Below are positions 62,631-64,000 of a stretch of DNA of 64,000 bases, one piece after another. Source of the DNA: CAVZCK01 sp963798805 (GTDB taxonomy: Bacteria > Pseudomonadota > Alphaproteobacteria > Rhizobiales > Rhodomicrobiaceae). The notes under the pieces are model-generated. The model did not search any database. It was not told where the DNA came from and worked only from the letters and a program-made list of their open reading frames with translations. The stretch covers positions 217,727 through 281,726 of the forward strand of contig CAWCVC010000014.1 in the NCBI GenBank assembly GCA_963798805.1. Direction: 5' to 3'. How positions within the stretch are numbered: the stretch's first letter is position 1; each line of letters opens with the position of its first letter. Made by a program: the position numbers and the translations under genes.

Positions 62631-63080
62631 CTATCGCTCCGGTAGAAGCCATCGGTTTTCATTCGCCTTGGCGAGTTGCCCGGCGAGGTCCTGCCGAAAC
62701 AGATCCGGCCCGTTGGGTTTTGTGAAAAGATAAAGCTTGCCATCACTGATCAGCCAATATTCAGGGTTCGCTTCAAAGACCTCACCCCGCGAAAGAGCTG
62801 CCGCACAGAAATTCGCAAATTGCGGCGCATATTTTACCGGATCGGCTTTGAAAAGCTCCCGATTCTCCGCGCTAGAGAAAAGGTAACGGTAGTCGTCCCA
62901 GTCAAATTCGATCTCCGGCGACCCGCGCACCGGTTTCCGCTCAGTGAAATAGGCGACCGGATCGTACCCTTTGATTGCGAGCGTGACATTGTCCCCGCCG
63001 ACCGACGCCGTCGAGCTGGCAAGCGAAGAGAGTGTCAGCAATCCGAGCTTAATGGCCATTCGTCGAGAGAGACCACGCAT
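62631..63080 (-). CDS. YHS-domain exported protein
   Basis: 149 residues. N-terminal leader with twin arginine (RRMAIKLGLLTLSSLASSTA). The YHS domain follows: LAIKGYDPVAYFTERKPVRGSPEIEFDWDDYRYLFSSAENRELFKADPVKYAPQF, then FCAAALSRGE with a Cys. YHS proteins bind metals such as copper in some cases. The function here is not established. Divergent from the cupin gene. Confidence 0.85.
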   Translation of the reverse strand: MRGLSRRMAIKLGLLTLSSLASSTASVGGDNVTLAIKGYDPVAYFTERKPVRGSPEIEFDWDDYRYLFSSAENRELFKADPVKYAPQFANFCAAALSRGEVFEANPEYWLISDGKLYLFTKPNGPDLFRQDLAGQLAKANENRWLLPER

Positions 63081-63297
63081 CGCAATATCCGTCGATGTTT
63101 TCTTTATTCTGCGCTCCAGGTTCGCAATTGAGCTTATGGGAGGAACTATAGATCCCGGTGCGGTCCCGCTTCTACAAATTTCGGAATTCCTTCGGCGTTT
63201 CTACGGGTTTTTCTCGTTACTCCGAATGTCCACGCTGGTTAGCTTGGCCGTGCGAACGCTGCGCATCTGGATGGGTGGAAACCCAAGGAGGAGAACC

Positions 63298-63919
63298 ATG
63301 AAACGGCGAATATGCCGCGCACGACATTTCATAGCTTTGATCCTCGCGCTACATGCCTTTGGATTGTTGCTTTCGCCGGCGGCGGCTGCGGCGGCGGGGA
63401 AACTCGTCATCAAGCCGGTTGTCGAAAAAGGTGGTGAAGCAACTGCCGGCTGGACCGCTATATTGGTGTATCGAAAATTTTCCTACGCTGGCGCAAGCAC
63501 AAGCTGCGGCGGGGCCGACCTCACTGGTGGCCGAAATCTCCGGCAAAGTTTGGCTCTTCACGCTTGGGCCGAAGGGCACCGTAACACTTGGTGGCAAAAA
63601 GGTCACCCAGATCGGGCCCTTGCCGCCAATTACGGCGCCTGAATATCTATTGCGCATTAACCACGCCACGGGTTCGCCCGGGTTGAAGACGCCAGTGCAT
63701 TCACATCCTGGTTCTGAATCCTTCTATGTTCTAGCGGGTCAAGTTGGACAAAAGACACCCGACGGCGTGCATCATGCCGACGCCGGTCAATCGATGAATG
63801 GACATGCGGCCGAGACGCCGATGGAAGTCTTCAGCAGCGGCACGACCGATTTAGACCAGCTCGTAATGTTCGTGGTTGACGCCACCAAGCCATTTTCATC
63901 GCCGGCCAAATTTGAGTGA
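63298..63919 (+). pseudogene. Secreted cupin protein, one-base frameshift
   Basis: ATG 63298 behind AAGGAGGAGAACC starts MKRRICRARHFIALILALHA, a signal peptide, then KLVIKPVVEK. An extra G at about 63430 (GAAAAAGG) shifts the frame; the family sequence continues VVKQLPAGPLYWCIENFPTL and the cupin core PVHSHPGSESFYVLAGQVGQKTPDGVHHADAGQS with metal-binding His residues, to the stop at 63919. About 207 codons if restored. Function unknown; maybe a sugar- or metal-binding periplasmic cupin. Confidence 0.78.
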
Positions 63920-64000
63920 GATAGTGCCAGCGGACATTCGGACCCACTGGCCTAATCGGTTTCTAGCGCGATGCTGAGGTGGTGGTGGAAGCAAATGTCT

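Overview
The window reads as a high-GC alphaproteobacterial chromosome segment, most likely Hyphomicrobiales (Rhizobiales). The signs are a BoxR-controlled aerobic benzoyl-CoA (box) pathway, an Irr-type iron control element in front of an efeUOB-type locus, adjacent DUF1326/DUF2182 remnants, and an IS256/IS3/IS21/IS110/IS630 complement. No rRNA, tRNA or CRISPR array was seen.

Layout. (1) 1-2363: a cut-off LVIVD-repeat protein and a periplasmic-binding-protein-like gene. (2) 2685-11221: benzoate catabolism on the minus strand. A benzoate-CoA ligase heads an operon of alpha/beta hydrolase, boxC, boxB, boxA and a frameshifted thioesterase; boxR follows from its own promoter. Near-identical TGCA-type operators lie in front of both boxR and the ligase, so benzoyl-CoA relief of BoxR repression probably switches on the whole block. 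(3) 11300-16262: small regulators and metal/stress-type genes (MerR, SpoIIAA-like, decayed DUF1326/DUF2182, DoxX), broken by IS256 copy 1. (4) 16582-19413: a convergent pair of membrane glycosyltransferase genes. (5) 19648-28727: an IS3 element and an IS21 element, the latter splitting a carbon-nitrogen hydrolase gene. Five copies of a roughly 34-nt hairpin repeat sit inside these transposase genes. (6) 28802-34929: an MFS exporter and the iron-uptake operon efeU-efeO-efeB-efeM. (7) 35181-42300: a scrap zone (GST, IS256 and possible dynamin fragments), a large serine recombinase with an XRE regulator and a membrane protein, a truncated group II intron and an IS110 element. (8) 42435-49937: FAD monooxygenase, MerR-ATPase fusion, a secreted protein split by IS630, a frameshifted GNAT and IS256 copy 2. 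(9) 50027-51774: a GHKL ATPase-nuclease gene that looks like a stand-alone defence factor, frameshifted. (10) 52249-63919: ordinary chromosome, with MarR next to a RetSat-like/ferredoxin-reductase fusion, PAF-acetylhydrolase-like lipase, L,D-transpeptidase, amino-acid permease, winged-helix/TPR regulator, YHS protein and a frameshifted cupin.

The most unusual features are the short hairpin element found only inside transposase genes, where four copies each introduce an in-frame stop, and the GHKL-nuclease gene. At least eight genes carry single-base frameshifts, so either the region is decaying or the assembly has residual indel errors; raw-read support would decide this.
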